Assembly: GCF_036226745.1 (NCBI RefSeq)
Contig: NZ_CP109013.1
Coordinates: 3,100,001-3,164,000 of the forward strand
Source: Streptomyces sp. NBC_00683
Lineage (GTDB): Bacteria; Actinomycetota; Actinomycetes; Streptomycetales; Streptomycetaceae
Length of the DNA stretch: 64,000 nucleotides
Direction: 5' to 3'
The translations under genes and the position numbers were made by a program. Below the pieces are notes generated by a model. It had not been told where the DNA came from. It saw only the letters and a list, made by a program, of their open reading frames with translations, and searched no databases. Every line of letters starts with the position of its first letter. Positions within the stretch are counted from its first letter, which is position 1. Below are positions 48,664-57,612 of the stretch, piece by piece.

Positions 48664-48783
48664 CTTGCTGCTCCTCGTGTTCTCTGCGTGTTCTCCGCGG
48701 TTCTCCGCCACCAGGTCGTCAGGGGCCCGGACCGGCTCCACGGTACCCGGCGAAGCTGTCCGGGCGGTACCTGCCGGTGGCCG

Positions 48784-50568
48784 TCAGGTGCCGCTCGCCG
48801 AGCCGAGCGTCAAAGTCATGGACAGCTCTTTGCCACCACGGGTCAGCTTGAGGCCGAGCCGGTCGCCCGGCCGGTGGGCACGGATCTTGACGATCAGTTC
48901 CTCACCGCTGTGCACGCGCTCGCCCTCCACCTCGGTGATGATGTCGCCCGGCTTGATGCCCGCCTTGTCCGCGGGACCGTCGGCGGTGACCGCGGACCCG
49001 CCGTCAGCGCCCTTTCCGCCGACCTTGGCGCCGTCGCCGGTGAACTTCATGTCCAGCGTGACGCCGATCACCGGGTGGGTGGCCTTGCCCGTGTTGATCA
49101 GCTCTTCGGCGACGCGCTTGCCCTGGTTGATCGGTATGGCGAAGCCGAGGCCGATGGAGCCGGACTGACCGCCGTCGAGGCCGGAGCCGCTGTCGGCGCC
49201 ACGGATGGCGCTGTTGATGCCGATGACATGGGCCTCGGAGTCGACGAGCGGGCCGCCGGAGTTGCCGGGGTTGATCGGGGCGTCGGTCTGCAGGGCGTCG
49301 ACATAGCTGACGTCCGAGCCGTCACCCTTCTCGCCGCCTGCGGTGATGGGCCGCTGCTTGGCGCTGATGATGCCGGACGTGACCGTGTTGGACAGGTCGA
49401 AGGGGGCACCGATGGCCACCACCGGATCGCCGACCTGCACGTTGTCGGAGTTGCCGAGGGGCAGGGGCTTGAGGCCCGAGACGCCGGTCACCTTGACGAC
49501 CGCCAGGTCGTAGCCGCTGTCCTTGCCGACGATCTCGGCCTGCGCGGTCTCTCCCCCGCTGAACGTGACGGTGATGTCCCCGTTGGAACCCGCGGGAGCG
49601 ACCACGTGGTTGTTGGTGAGGATGTGGCCCTTGTTGTCGAGTACGAAGCCGGTGCCCGTGCCGGACTCGGCGGAACCGCTGACGTGCAGGGTCACCACGC
49701 TGGGCAGCGCACTGGACGCGATGCCCGCGACGCTGTCGGGCGCCCTGCCTCCGCTGTCCCGGCCGGCCTGCGGAAGCTCGACCGTGGTCAGACCCCCGTT
49801 GCGCTCGGCGTAGGCGCCGATGCCGCCGCCGATCCCGCCGGCGACGAGAGCGAGCAACGCGGCACCGATCAGGGCGGATCCGCGACGGCGCCTGCGGGGC
49901 TGCGGGTCGGCGCCGAGGGGCGGGCCGGGGTGGGTGAGCGGCTGCTGGGGCGCGCCCCACGGGTCGTAGCGCAGCCACTGGGACGTCTGCGGCTGGAACT
50001 CGTGCTGGGCGGGGTGGGGCTGGGGCTGCTGCGGGGGCGCGCCGTGGTGATGCTGCTGCGGCACCGCGTGGGGCTGGGGCGGCGGTGCGTACGCCTCACC
50101 GGGGCCCTGCCCTGCAGGGGCAGGGGCCGGGACGGGTACCGGTGCCGGGGCATGGACGGCCGTCCCCTGCCCGTTCGTCCCCGCGTACGGCGGGGGTACC
50201 GGGGTGCCGTGCGCCGGGGTCGGCACCGGGCGCTGCACGGGCGGCGCGGGCGCCCATGGCCCCGGGCCTCCGTAGGGCGGGGTGCTGTACTCGTCGGGAG
50301 CGTGCAGCGGCTGTGCACGGGGGGCGGGCGGCTCGGCGACGGCGGGCGGCTCGGCGAGCGGAGGCGCGGGCGGCTCGGCGACCGCGGGGGCGGGCCGGGG
50401 TGCTGCTTCGGCCGCCGGCTCCGCTGCCGGTGCCGTCCCGTGGACCGCGGTGTCCTCGGCCGTGTCCGCGACGGGCGTCGAGTCCTCCGGCTCGGCAGGG
50501 ACAGCACGTCCCGTCGAGGGACGGCTCCACCACTTCGCCTTCGGCCCGCTGGGCTTTCCGTCGTCCAT
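48784..50568 (-). CDS. htrA: HtrA/DegP-like membrane-anchored serine protease with PDZ
   Basis: 594-residue protease. About 220 residues of Pro/Ala/Gln-rich cytoplasmic sequence precede one membrane span (ALIGAALLALVAGGIGGGIGAY). The trypsin-like domain shows His in TNNHVV (321), Asp in YDLAVVKV (354) and Ser in GNSGGPL (437), so it is catalytically complete. A C-terminal PDZ domain begins near IKPGDIITEV and binds misfolded C-termini. It degrades damaged envelope proteins. It follows rseA after 90 bases containing a hairpin, and is expected to be part of the sigma factor's own regulon. Confidence 0.92.
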   Translation of the reverse strand: MDDGKPSGPKAKWWSRPSTGRAVPAEPEDSTPVADTAEDTAVHGTAPAAEPAAEAAPRPAPAVAEPPAPPLAEPPAVAEPPAPRAQPLHAPDEYSTPPYGGPGPWAPAPPVQRPVPTPAHGTPVPPPYAGTNGQGTAVHAPAPVPVPAPAPAGQGPGEAYAPPPQPHAVPQQHHHGAPPQQPQPHPAQHEFQPQTSQWLRYDPWGAPQQPLTHPGPPLGADPQPRRRRRGSALIGAALLALVAGGIGGGIGAYAERNGGLTTVELPQAGRDSGGRAPDSVAGIASSALPSVVTLHVSGSAESGTGTGFVLDNKGHILTNNHVVAPAGSNGDITVTFSGGETAQAEIVGKDSGYDLAVVKVTGVSGLKPLPLGNSDNVQVGDPVVAIGAPFDLSNTVTSGIISAKQRPITAGGEKGDGSDVSYVDALQTDAPINPGNSGGPLVDSEAHVIGINSAIRGADSGSGLDGGQSGSIGLGFAIPINQGKRVAEELINTGKATHPVIGVTLDMKFTGDGAKVGGKGADGGSAVTADGPADKAGIKPGDIITEVEGERVHSGEELIVKIRAHRPGDRLGLKLTRGGKELSMTLTLGSASGT

Positions 50569-50592
50569 GCTCTCCCCGCAACTGGCCTCTGC

Positions 50593-50610
50593 ACGCCCCC
50601 ACAGGGGCGT
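50593..50610 (-). terminator. Small hairpin between rseA and htrA
   Basis: 7-bp inverted repeat (50593-50599 with 50604-50610) with a 4-base loop in the 90-base rseA-htrA gap. It may attenuate read-through into htrA. Confidence 0.35.
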
Positions 50611-50658
50611 CCCTCCCGGAATTCAACCAGGTTTGCGAATCCGTGCGCAGGGTCCCGG

Positions 50659-51624
50659 TCAGCGCAGGGGAGAAAGCGGCATCGCGTGGTCACGCAGCTG
50701 CGGCGCGGCCGTCGCCGTGGGCGCCGCCGACTTCGGGTCCGCTCCCCCGCCGAGCGTGGCCGAGAACAGCGGGCCGGCATCGGTCGGGCGTATCAGCGGC
50801 GGCACGGTCACGTTCAGCACCGGGTACGCGTACGAGTGCCCGCTCAGCATCGTCGTGCTGAGGAGCGACGGCGCGGCGGCGAGCACCGGCCGGGCGGACG
50901 AGGACGGCGAGGGCGCGACCGCGGCCGGGCTCTCACCGACCGCGAGGGCACCGCCGCCACTGCGGCTGGCCGCGGCGCTGGCACTGCCGGTCCGTGCGTC
51001 GGCGTCGAGCGGCGTCACGCTGCTTCCCGCGCCCTCCGCGCTGAGCGGCACGTCGGGACCCTGGTCCAGGGGGAGGGCGCCGCCGAGCGCAATGGCTGCC
51101 AGCGAGACGGCACTTGCCGCGGCGAACGCGAAGCGCCGGGCACGCCACGGCGAACGGTCTGCCTCGCGGCCCACTCCGTGGATGCGGAAGGCCGATCCGG
51201 CGGGGCCGCCCGGCAGCACGGCGGTGGAGCCGTGCGCGGTGGGGAGGTAGCCGAATCCGTCCAGCGGTGAGGACCCGGAGGCCGTGCCCGTACGTCCGTC
51301 GGGGTGCTGCAGTTCGGGGAAGAGTCCCTCCCCGAAGCGCCGTCCGCTGCCGAAGGGGCGGCTCGGGCCGTCGTCGTCACTCCCGGGGCCCCCGGGAAGG
51401 CCCTGCAGACGGGCAAGGAACCCCTCGGAGGGGGACGGAGGGGTGGCGGTCGCGAAGGCGCTCTTCAGCCGCCGCTGGGCGTCGGCCTCGGCCTTGCACC
51501 TGGAACAGGTCGCCAGGTGGGCGAGGACCCGCTCCCGGGCGTCGTGTTTGAGCTCGCCGTCTACAAGCGCGGCGAGCCGGTCCCCGAGATGCTGCTCCGC
51601 GGGGGTCGGACCTGTGGCGCTCAC
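50659..51624 (-). CDS. rseA: Zinc-binding anti-sigma factor RseA-like
   Basis: 321-residue anti-sigma factor. The N-terminal ZAS domain has H36-x3-C40-x2-C43 (HLATCSRC), which binds zinc and clamps the ECF sigma factor. A Gly/Pro/Ser-rich stretch follows, then a hydrophobic segment ([22 protein letters not shown]) that can cross the membrane, and a long Ala/Ser/Pro tail. GTG at 51624 overlaps the sigma-factor stop by four bases, so the two are made in fixed ratio. Redox or proteolytic release of the sigma factor is known for the family; which applies here is not seen. Confidence 0.88.
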   Translation of the reverse strand: MSATGPTPAEQHLGDRLAALVDGELKHDARERVLAHLATCSRCKAEADAQRRLKSAFATATPPSPSEGFLARLQGLPGGPGSDDDGPSRPFGSGRRFGEGLFPELQHPDGRTGTASGSSPLDGFGYLPTAHGSTAVLPGGPAGSAFRIHGVGREADRSPWRARRFAFAAASAVSLAAIALGGALPLDQGPDVPLSAEGAGSSVTPLDADARTGSASAAASRSGGGALAVGESPAAVAPSPSSSARPVLAAAPSLLSTTMLSGHSYAYPVLNVTVPPLIRPTDAGPLFSATLGGGADPKSAAPTATAAPQLRDHAMPLSPLR

Positions 51625-52382
51625 GCCGTTCCGCCCTCCCCTGCCAGGACCGCGTCCGCCAGCGAACGCTGCTCGGCGCGTGCCTCCGGGGAACGGTGCT
51701 GCAGCGCCTTGCGCAGGTGCGAGCGGCCCCGGTGGATACGGCTGCGCACGGTCCCGAGCTTCACGCCGAGTGTGGCGGCGATCTCCTCGTAAGAGAGGCC
51801 CTCGATGTCGCAGAGCACGACTGCCGCACGGAACTCGGGCGCGAGGGTGTCCAGCGCCTGCTGGACGTCCGCGTCGAAGTGGGTGTCGTTGAAGACCTGC
51901 TGAGGGGACGGCTCACGGCTCGGCAGCCGCTCCGCGGCGTCGTCGCCCAGGGAGTCGAAACGGATCCGCTGCTTGCGGCGGACCATGTCCAGGAAGAGAT
52001 TCGTCGTGATCCGGTGCAGCCAGCCCTCGAAGGTGCCGGGCGTGTACGTCGACAGCGATCGGAAGACGCGGACGAAGACCTCCTGGGTGAGGTCCTCGGC
52101 GTCGTGCTGGTTTCCTGTCAGCCGGTAGGCAAGGCGGTACACGCGACCGCTGTGCGTGCTGACGATCTCTTCCCATGAGGGCGGGGTCCACGCCTGAGAA
52201 TCCGCATCTGAGGCGAAGGTCGCGGTCGGTGCGGAATCGTTGGAAGAACGGTCAGCAATGTTGGTCACGGATTTCGGCTCACCCGCCGACCTGAGAAAGC
52301 GCCGCAGCACTCCTCCCCGATCCACAGGCGCAGCCGCACCTCCCCTATCGGCTCTGGTGGTGTCCAGTGGAGCCCCTACCAT
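51621..52382 (-). CDS. ECF RNA polymerase sigma factor (mycobacterial SigE type)
   Basis: 253-residue sigma-70-like ECF factor. Region 2 is at about 70-140 ([27 protein letters not shown] and [11 protein letters not shown], read in parts) and region 4 at about 175-225 ([34 protein letters not shown]). The N-terminal 65 residues are polar. Gene order sigma-rseA-htrA-tatB equals that of M. tuberculosis sigE, the envelope-stress sigma, and differs from the Streptomyces sigE-cseABC locus, so no symbol is given. ATG at 52382 follows gaggtgg; an upstream start at 52457 would add 25 residues. Divergent from the O-methyltransferase gene. Confidence 0.9.
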   Translation of the reverse strand: MVGAPLDTTRADRGGAAAPVDRGGVLRRFLRSAGEPKSVTNIADRSSNDSAPTATFASDADSQAWTPPSWEEIVSTHSGRVYRLAYRLTGNQHDAEDLTQEVFVRVFRSLSTYTPGTFEGWLHRITTNLFLDMVRRKQRIRFDSLGDDAAERLPSREPSPQQVFNDTHFDADVQQALDTLAPEFRAAVVLCDIEGLSYEEIAATLGVKLGTVRSRIHRGRSHLRKALQHRSPEARAEQRSLADAVLAGEGGTA

Positions 52383-52560
52383 AGCCACCTCGCCCGTTAG
52401 CTCCGGATAAGCCTTTTTACCTGCTGTCACCCGGGCGTACCCGGGAACAAGGGCCATATTCCGGGCCCGGCCGGCGGGTCCGATCCATGTGTTTTCCCCT
52501 GCCTCTACCTAACGCCCGGTCCCATCTGCGGGTTCCCGGCTCCAGCGGATACAGTCACCG

Positions 52561-53226
52561 TTGCGCCAACTACGGGGACAGGAGAGGGTCATTACCGCCA
52601 ACCGGCAGACAAGCTGGGCGTTCGCCGACGCCTTTGTCGCCGAGGACGCAGCTCTGCGCTGGGCCCGTGACCGGGCCCGCGAGGCAGGGCTCCGCTCGGT
52701 GTCCCCAGGCACCGGAGCTGCGCTGCGCCTGCTCGCTGCCGCCGCGGACGCCAAAGCGGTGGCCGAAATCGGCACCGGTACGGGCGTGTCCGGCATCTAT
52801 CTGCTGAACGGGATGCGCCCCGACGGCGTACTGACCACCGTCGATCCGGAACCGGAGCGCCAGCAGTTCGCGCGCGAGGCGTTCCGGGCTGCGGGTTTCG
52901 CCACGAACCGGGCACGGTTCATCCCCGGGCGCGCCCTCGACGTACTGCCGCGGCTCGCCGACGGCGGGTACGACCTTGTTTTCTGCGACGGTGACCGGCT
53001 GGAGAGCCTGGACTGCCTCGCTGAATCGTTGCGCCTGCTGCGGCCCGGCGGTCTCGTCTGCTTCGAAGGCGTCTTCGCGGACGGCCGCACCATCGATTCC
53101 GCCGCCCAGCCGGCCGAGGTACTGCGCCTGCGTGAGCTGCTGCGGGCGGTGCGGGAGAGCCAGGAGCTGATGGCGACGCTGCTGCCGGTGGGCGACGGGC
53201 TGCTGTGCGCGGTGCGACGCGGCTGA
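52561..53226 (+). CDS. SAM-dependent O-methyltransferase
   Basis: 221-residue class I methyltransferase of the catechol/caffeoyl-CoA O-methyltransferase type. NRQTSWAFADAFVAED is the family N-terminus, AEIGTGTGVSGIYLL the SAM-binding motif I, VDPEPER follows beta-2, and FCDGDR is the metal/substrate region. Cytoplasmic; substrate unknown. It diverges from the ECF sigma gene, as does Rv1220c from sigE. The start is unclear: TTG at 52561 is the only usual codon in range, while an ATT at 52591 sits behind ggagag at a good distance and would give the family N-terminus. Confidence 0.87.
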   Translation: MRQLRGQERVITANRQTSWAFADAFVAEDAALRWARDRAREAGLRSVSPGTGAALRLLAAAADAKAVAEIGTGTGVSGIYLLNGMRPDGVLTTVDPEPERQQFAREAFRAAGFATNRARFIPGRALDVLPRLADGGYDLVFCDGDRLESLDCLAESLRLLRPGGLVCFEGVFADGRTIDSAAQPAEVLRLRELLRAVRESQELMATLLPVGDGLLCAVRRG

Positions 53227-53250
53227 GGCCGTGCCACCTGATCCGTGACG

Positions 53251-53292
53251 CACCACTGCCCCGGCACGGAAATCCGTGCCGGGGCAGTGGTG
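53251..53292. terminator. Strong hairpin between O-methyltransferase and DUF3117 (convergent)
   Basis: Perfect 20-bp inverted repeat (53251-53270 with 53273-53292) with a 2-base spacer, between convergent genes, serving both. Confidence 0.87.
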
Positions 53293-53311
53293 AAGTGTGG
53301 GCGCGTCTACG

Positions 53312-53479
53312 TCAGCCGACGACCTTCTTCAGGGCATCGCCGAGTGCATCGGCCTCGTCCGGAGTCAGCTCGACGACAAGCCGACCGCCGCCTTCGAGCG
53401 GAACGCGCATGACAATGCCCCGCCCCTCCTTTGTCACCTCGAGCGGGCCGTCGCCCGTCCGCGGCTTCATGGCCGCCAT
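53312..53479 (-). CDS. DUF3117 small protein
   Basis: 55-residue protein beginning MAAMKPRTGDGPLEVTKEG and ending DALKKVVG, the pattern of the DUF3117 family found across actinobacteria (Rv1211 in M. tuberculosis). Basic, beta-rich, no Cys. ATG at 53479 has aagggga seven bases upstream; a second ATG three codons on is possible. Function unknown. It ends just before a perfect hairpin shared with the O-methyltransferase gene. In mycobacteria it lies next to tag, which is about 1.2 kb away here. Confidence 0.88.
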   Translation of the reverse strand: MAAMKPRTGDGPLEVTKEGRGIVMRVPLEGGGRLVVELTPDEADALGDALKKVVG

Positions 53480-53794
53480 GCTCGTTCCCCTTCCTGAAAC
53501 CAGCTCATCCCAACCGGCGGCCCCATGACAGGCGCTGCCTCACCGGCGTCGAACACATTGCTTCCTTCGCATTATCCCGCATCGGAGACCCCGATGACCA
53601 ACATCGGTCGGCATCGCTTGCGCAACGCACTCTCTCAAAACCACCCAATTCGGCGATCCGGCTGCGATACTGCGCCGCCATCGGCCCTCAGCCGAGAGCC
53701 AATTGTTAGACGCAGGTCACATCTCAGGCCCGTCCGACGTCGGCCATGCTTGCCTGGACAGGCACAATGCCGGAGCCGTTAAGGAGACCCAGCG

Positions 53795-54616
53795 ATGGCC
53801 GACATGGCCGACACCACGGCTGATGCCGTGCTCACGGACGTGAGCGACGGGCTCGCGACGATCACGATCAACCGACCCGACGCGATGAACGCCATGAACA
53901 CCGCGGCGAAGGTCGCGCTCCGCGACGCCCTTCGATCCGTCGCCGAGGACACCGCCGTACGAGCAGTTCTGCTCACCGCCACCGGGCGCGCCTTCTGCGT
54001 GGGCCAGGACCTCAAAGAGCACGTCTCCAAGCTCGCCGAGGCCCGCGAGTCGGGCGGCGGCAACGCGCTGAGCACCGTGAAGGAGCACTACAACCCGATC
54101 GTGCGGGCCATCACCGAGATGGAGAAGCCCGTCGTGGCAGGGGTCAACGGGGTCGCCGCGGGCGCCGGTTTCGGATTCGCACTCGCGGCCGACTACCGCG
54201 TGGTCGCCGATACGGCCGCCTTCAACACGTCCTTCGCGGGCGTGGCCCTCACGGCCGACTCGGGCGTCTCCTGGACGCTGCCCCGGCTGATCGGCGCGAG
54301 TCGCGCCGCCGACCTGCTGTTCTTCCCGCGTTCGATCTCCGCGCAGGAGGCGTACGAGCTGGGCATCGCCAACAAGGTGGTGCCTGCCGCCGACCTGGCC
54401 AAGGAGGCCCTGGCGGTGGCGCGTGCCCTCGCGGAGGGGCCGACGGTGGCGTACGCGGCGCTGAAGGCGTCGATGGCGTACGGCGCGGGCCACACGCTCG
54501 CCGAGTCGCTGGAGAAGGAGGACGAGCTCCAGACCCGGGCGGGCGCGTCACAGGACCACACCATCGCGGTCGAGGCGTTCCTCGCCAAGCAGCCGCCGAA
54601 GTACCTCGGCAAGTAG
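53795..54616 (+). CDS. Enoyl-CoA hydratase/isomerase family protein (PaaG-like)
   Basis: 273-residue crotonase-fold enzyme. ATITINRPDAMNAMN is the N-terminal signature, GRAFCVGQDLKEH and AGVNGVAAGAGFGFALAADYRV form the oxyanion hole, and FAGVALTADSGVSWTLPRLIG carries an Asp at the position used by PaaG-type 1,2-epoxyphenylacetyl-CoA isomerases rather than the hydratase Glu. An isomerase role in phenylacetate or fatty-acid breakdown is therefore more likely than plain hydration. ATG at 53795 has aaggaga about nine bases upstream. Transcribed alone; converges on tag. Confidence 0.87.
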   Translation: MADMADTTADAVLTDVSDGLATITINRPDAMNAMNTAAKVALRDALRSVAEDTAVRAVLLTATGRAFCVGQDLKEHVSKLAEARESGGGNALSTVKEHYNPIVRAITEMEKPVVAGVNGVAAGAGFGFALAADYRVVADTAAFNTSFAGVALTADSGVSWTLPRLIGASRAADLLFFPRSISAQEAYELGIANKVVPAADLAKEALAVARALAEGPTVAYAALKASMAYGAGHTLAESLEKEDELQTRAGASQDHTIAVEAFLAKQPPKYLGK

Positions 54617-54631
54617 CGGCCGCGGCCGACC

Positions 54632-54702
54632 GGCCCCGGCGGGTGACGTCGGGGCCGTTCGGCGGTTCGTCGTCCGGCAGTTCGGCAGTTCGGCGCCGGA
54701 CG
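54632..54702. terminator. Weak hairpins between enoyl-CoA isomerase and tag (convergent)
   Basis: Two short inverted repeats of 7 bp each (54632-54638/54650-54656 and 54671-54677/54696-54702) in the 98-base gap; the loop of the second contains a tandem cagttcgg repeat. Confidence 0.4.
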
Positions 54703-54714
54703 TCCTGGAGCCGG

Positions 54715-55317
54715 TCAGGACCCGCTGGACGACCCCTGGAGCGCCTCACGGGCCACGCAGTCGGCCAGGTGGTCGTTGACGAGGCCGCAGGCCTGCATGA
54801 GGGCGTAGGCCGTCGTGGGGCCGACGAAGCGGATGGACCGCTTCTTGAGGTCCTTGGCCAGCGCCGTGGATTCCGGGGTGACGGCCGGGATGTCGTCGAG
54901 GGCGCGCGGGGCGGGCCGGCCGGCCGGGTCGGGGGCGTACGACCAGATGAGTGCGTCCAGCTCGCCCTCGCCCCAGCCGGCCAGCACCTTGGCGTTGGCC
55001 ATCGTCGCGTCGATCTTCGCCCGGTTGCGGATGATGCCGGCGTCCGCGAGGAGCCGTTCCCTGTCGGCGTCGGTGAACTCCGCCACGGCGGAGATCTTGA
55101 ACCCGGCGAAGGCGCTGCGGAACCCTTCGCGGCGGCGCAGGATCGTCAGCCAGGAGAGCCCGGACTGGAACGCCTCCAGGCAGAGCCGCTCGAAGAGGGC
55201 GTCGTCGCCGTGGACCGGACGGCCCCACTCCGTGTCGTGATAGGCGAGGTAGTCCTCCGTGGACAGGCCCCAGGGGCAGCGCAGACCGCCGTCGGCGGCC
55301 GGTCGGGCGTCGCTCAT
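54715..55317 (-). CDS. tag: DNA-3-methyladenine glycosylase I
   Basis: 200-residue base-excision enzyme of the TAG family, which removes 3-methyladenine from DNA. CPWGLSTEDYLAYHDTEWG at the N-terminus and NDHLADC near the C-terminus provide the two Cys and two His of the family's zinc site; the central LEAFQSGLSWLTILRRR and the helix-hairpin region are present. ATG at 55317 overlaps the stop of the DivIVA-like gene by four bases, so both are co-translated. Together with the ATL protein it gives the window two alkylation-damage functions. Confidence 0.92.
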   Translation of the reverse strand: MSDARPAADGGLRCPWGLSTEDYLAYHDTEWGRPVHGDDALFERLCLEAFQSGLSWLTILRRREGFRSAFAGFKISAVAEFTDADRERLLADAGIIRNRAKIDATMANAKVLAGWGEGELDALIWSYAPDPAGRPAPRALDDIPAVTPESTALAKDLKKRSIRFVGPTTAYALMQACGLVNDHLADCVAREALQGSSSGS

Positions 55318-55745
55318 CGCGGTCCCTCCTCGCCCGGCGGCCTGCCGTTGTCACGGCTGTCGTCGCCGGCGCTGTCCCGGCCGTTCTCCCCGCCGAGCGG
55401 CTCGCCCGGCCGCTTGAACAGGTCGGGACCGGTCACCGCGGTCGCCTGAGCGCCGGCGAGCGCGGACTCCAGCTCGGCGATGCGAGCGTCCCGCTCGGCG
55501 AGCTCGGCGCCGAGCCTGCCCAGCGCATCGTCCACCTCCGCCATGCGGTAGCCGCGCACCGCCAGCGGCAGCCGCAGGACCTCGATATCCGCGCGGCCGA
55601 CCGGGCGGTTCGTCGGCAGCGGGTCGGTGAGCCGCTCGGGCTCCACGTCCTGCAGCACCGCACTTCCGCCTCCGCCGACCACCGCCAGCGTGACCGCGGC
55701 CACCACCACGGCCATCGTGAGCAGCAAGAACCAGAACACGTGCAT
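55314..55745 (-). CDS. Small membrane protein with DivIVA-like motif
   Basis: 143-residue protein. One N-terminal span (VFWFLLLTMAVVVAAVTLAVV), then LPLAVRGYRMAEVDDALGRLGAEL, which matches the conserved DivIVA segment (GY..eVD..L), and a short coiled coil. The C-terminal 45 residues are Gly/Asp/Arg-rich. ATG at 55745. It overlaps tag by four bases. The M. tuberculosis counterpart (Rv1209) is placed in the same way between folP2/gpgS and tagA. A cell-pole or septum association is possible from the motif; not shown. Confidence 0.84.
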   Translation of the reverse strand: MHVFWFLLLTMAVVVAAVTLAVVGGGGSAVLQDVEPERLTDPLPTNRPVGRADIEVLRLPLAVRGYRMAEVDDALGRLGAELAERDARIAELESALAGAQATAVTGPDLFKRPGEPLGGENGRDSAGDDSRDNGRPPGEEGPR

Positions 55746-55836
55746 CTCCCCGGGAGCGGAAACCTGTCCGGGTCAGATCGTGCCATGCGGCACCGACAGT
55801 TAGGGTCGCAGGCGACCTACCGAGGAGGAACCAGGG

Positions 55837-56709
55837 ATGCGAAGCGGTGCGCTCAGGCTTGGGCGGCGGGAATTCGGGCCGCACGAGCCGGTGATCATGG
55901 CGATCGTGAACCGGACCCCCGACTCCTTCTACGACCAGGGTGCGACGTTCCGCGACGAGCCCGCGCTCTCCCGGGTCGAACAGGCCGTGTCGGAGGGTGC
56001 CGCGATCATCGACATCGGCGGGGTGAAGGCCGGCCCCGGCGAGGAGGTGACGGCCGAGGAGGAGGCCCGCCGCACGGTCGGCTTCGTCGCCGAGGTGCGC
56101 CGCCGCCACCCGGATGTGGTGATCAGCGTGGACACCTGGCGCCATGACGTGGGCGAGGCCGTCTGCGAGGCCGGGGCGGACCTCCTGAACGACGCGTGGG
56201 GCGGCGTCGACCCGAAGCTCGCCGAGGTCGCGGCGCGGTACGGGGCGGGGCTCGTGTGCACGCACGCGGGCGGCGCCGAGCCGCGGACCCGGCCGCACCG
56301 GGTCACGTACGACGACGTGATGGCGGACATCCTGCGGGTGACGGTCGGCCTCGCCGAGCGGGCCGTCGGGCTCGGGGTGAGGCCGGACGGAATCATGATC
56401 GACCCCGGTCACGACTTCGGGAAGAACACCCGGCACTCGCTGGAGGCGACGCGCAGGCTGGGCGAGATGACGGCAACGGGCTGGCCGGTGCTGGTCTCGC
56501 TGTCCAACAAGGACTTCGTCGGGGAGACCCTCGACAAGCCGGTCAAGGAACGCGTGATCGGCACGCTCGCGACCACCGCCGTGTCGGCCTGGCTGGGCGC
56601 GCAGGTGTACCGGGTGCACGAGGTGGCGGAGACTCGCCAGGTCCTGGACATGGTGGCCTCCATCGCGGGCCACCGCGCGCCTGCGGTGGCCCGCCGGGGA
56701 CTGGCTTAG
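55837..56709 (+). CDS. folP2: Dihydropteroate synthase homologue (FolP2 type)
   Basis: 290-residue TIM-barrel protein of the DHPS family. IMAIVNRTPDSFYDQG replaces the classical NVTPDSFSDGG loop, IIDIGGVKAGPGEEVTAEEE replaces the usual DIGGESTRPGA, and IDPGHDFGKNTRHSLE is the pterin-binding helix region. These differences match mycobacterial FolP2, which was reported to lack DHPS activity, so folate synthesis may not be its job. ATG at 55837 follows gaggagg. It diverges from the DivIVA-like gene. Cytoplasmic; true role unknown. Confidence 0.88.
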   Translation: MRSGALRLGRREFGPHEPVIMAIVNRTPDSFYDQGATFRDEPALSRVEQAVSEGAAIIDIGGVKAGPGEEVTAEEEARRTVGFVAEVRRRHPDVVISVDTWRHDVGEAVCEAGADLLNDAWGGVDPKLAEVAARYGAGLVCTHAGGAEPRTRPHRVTYDDVMADILRVTVGLAERAVGLGVRPDGIMIDPGHDFGKNTRHSLEATRRLGEMTATGWPVLVSLSNKDFVGETLDKPVKERVIGTLATTAVSAWLGAQVYRVHEVAETRQVLDMVASIAGHRAPAVARRGLA

Positions 56710-56743
56710 CCGAGGGGGCGGGCGGGGGCGCCGGGACGGGCCC

Positions 56744-57529
56744 CTACCGGCCGACCTCCTTGGTCACCAGGGCGACCGCCTCGTCCACGTCGTCCGTGAT
56801 GTGGAACAGCAGCAGATCCTTCTCGGACGCCTTGCCCTGGGCCACCACCGTGTCCCGCAGCCAGTCCACCAGCCCGCGCCAGTAGGCCGTGCCGAACAGC
56901 ACGATCGGGAAGCGGGTCACCTTGCCTGTCTGCACGAGCGTCAGCGCCTCGAACAGTTCGTCCAGCGTGCCGAGGCCCCCGGGCAGGACGACGAAGCCTT
57001 GCGCGTACTTGACGAACATCGTCTTTCGAACGAAGAAGTACCGGAAGTTGACGCCGATGTCGACGTGCGGGTTCAGTCCGGACTCGAACGGCAGCTCGAT
57101 GCCGAGTCCGACGGAGACCCCCTTCGCCTCCCGGGCGCCCTTGTTCGCCGCTTCCATCGCCCCGGGGCCGCCGCCCGTGATGACCGCGAAGCCCGCCTCG
57201 ACCAGCGCCCTGCCGATCTGCACACCCGCCTCGTAGTCCGGTCCGTCGGCCGGAGTGCGGGCGGAACCGAAGACACTGATGGCGCTCGGCAGTTCGGCGA
57301 GGGCCCCGAAGCCCTCCACGAACTCCGACTGGATGCGCATCACGCGCCAGGGATCCGTGTGCACCCATTCGGAATCGCCCTCGGAATCCAGCAGCCGCTG
57401 ATCCGTCGTGCCCGGCTGCACCTGGTCCCTGCGGCGCAGTACCGGGCCCAGCCGCTGCTCCTCGGGCCTCACCGCGCCCTCAGGAACCTGCGCGCCCTCG
57501 GGGATCCGTGCGTCCTCCGGGTTGCCCAT
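56744..57529 (-). CDS. LOG-family (TIGR00730) nucleotide phosphoribohydrolase-like protein
   Basis: 261-residue Rossmann-like protein. VITGGGPGAMEAANKGA and LPGGLGTLDELFEALT (PGGxGTxxE) are the two diagnostic motifs of the LOG family, whose members release ribose-5-phosphate from cytokinin ribotides or other nucleoside monophosphates; many were annotated as lysine decarboxylase by error. An extra 65-residue N-terminus rich in Glu, Pro and Gln precedes the domain. ATG at 57529. It lies between folP2 and dapE as in M. tuberculosis (Rv1205 area). Confidence 0.9.
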   Translation of the reverse strand: MGNPEDARIPEGAQVPEGAVRPEEQRLGPVLRRRDQVQPGTTDQRLLDSEGDSEWVHTDPWRVMRIQSEFVEGFGALAELPSAISVFGSARTPADGPDYEAGVQIGRALVEAGFAVITGGGPGAMEAANKGAREAKGVSVGLGIELPFESGLNPHVDIGVNFRYFFVRKTMFVKYAQGFVVLPGGLGTLDELFEALTLVQTGKVTRFPIVLFGTAYWRGLVDWLRDTVVAQGKASEKDLLLFHITDDVDEAVALVTKEVGR

Positions 57530-57612
57530 GATCTGCTCCCTCCGCCGACATGCGATGTGCGTGTCGCTTCAGCGTAGATCGGCCGAGGTTACGAGCAGGG
57601 GAATGCCGTGAG

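Noticed and set aside
48688..51270. Plus-strand frame of 860 codons over htrA and rseA
   Set aside because: Antisense to genes with full catalytic and zinc motifs.
54643..54714. Direct repeat cagttcgg cagttcgg as a regulatory repeat
   Set aside because: Only two copies, inside a convergent gap, and probably part of a weak terminator loop.
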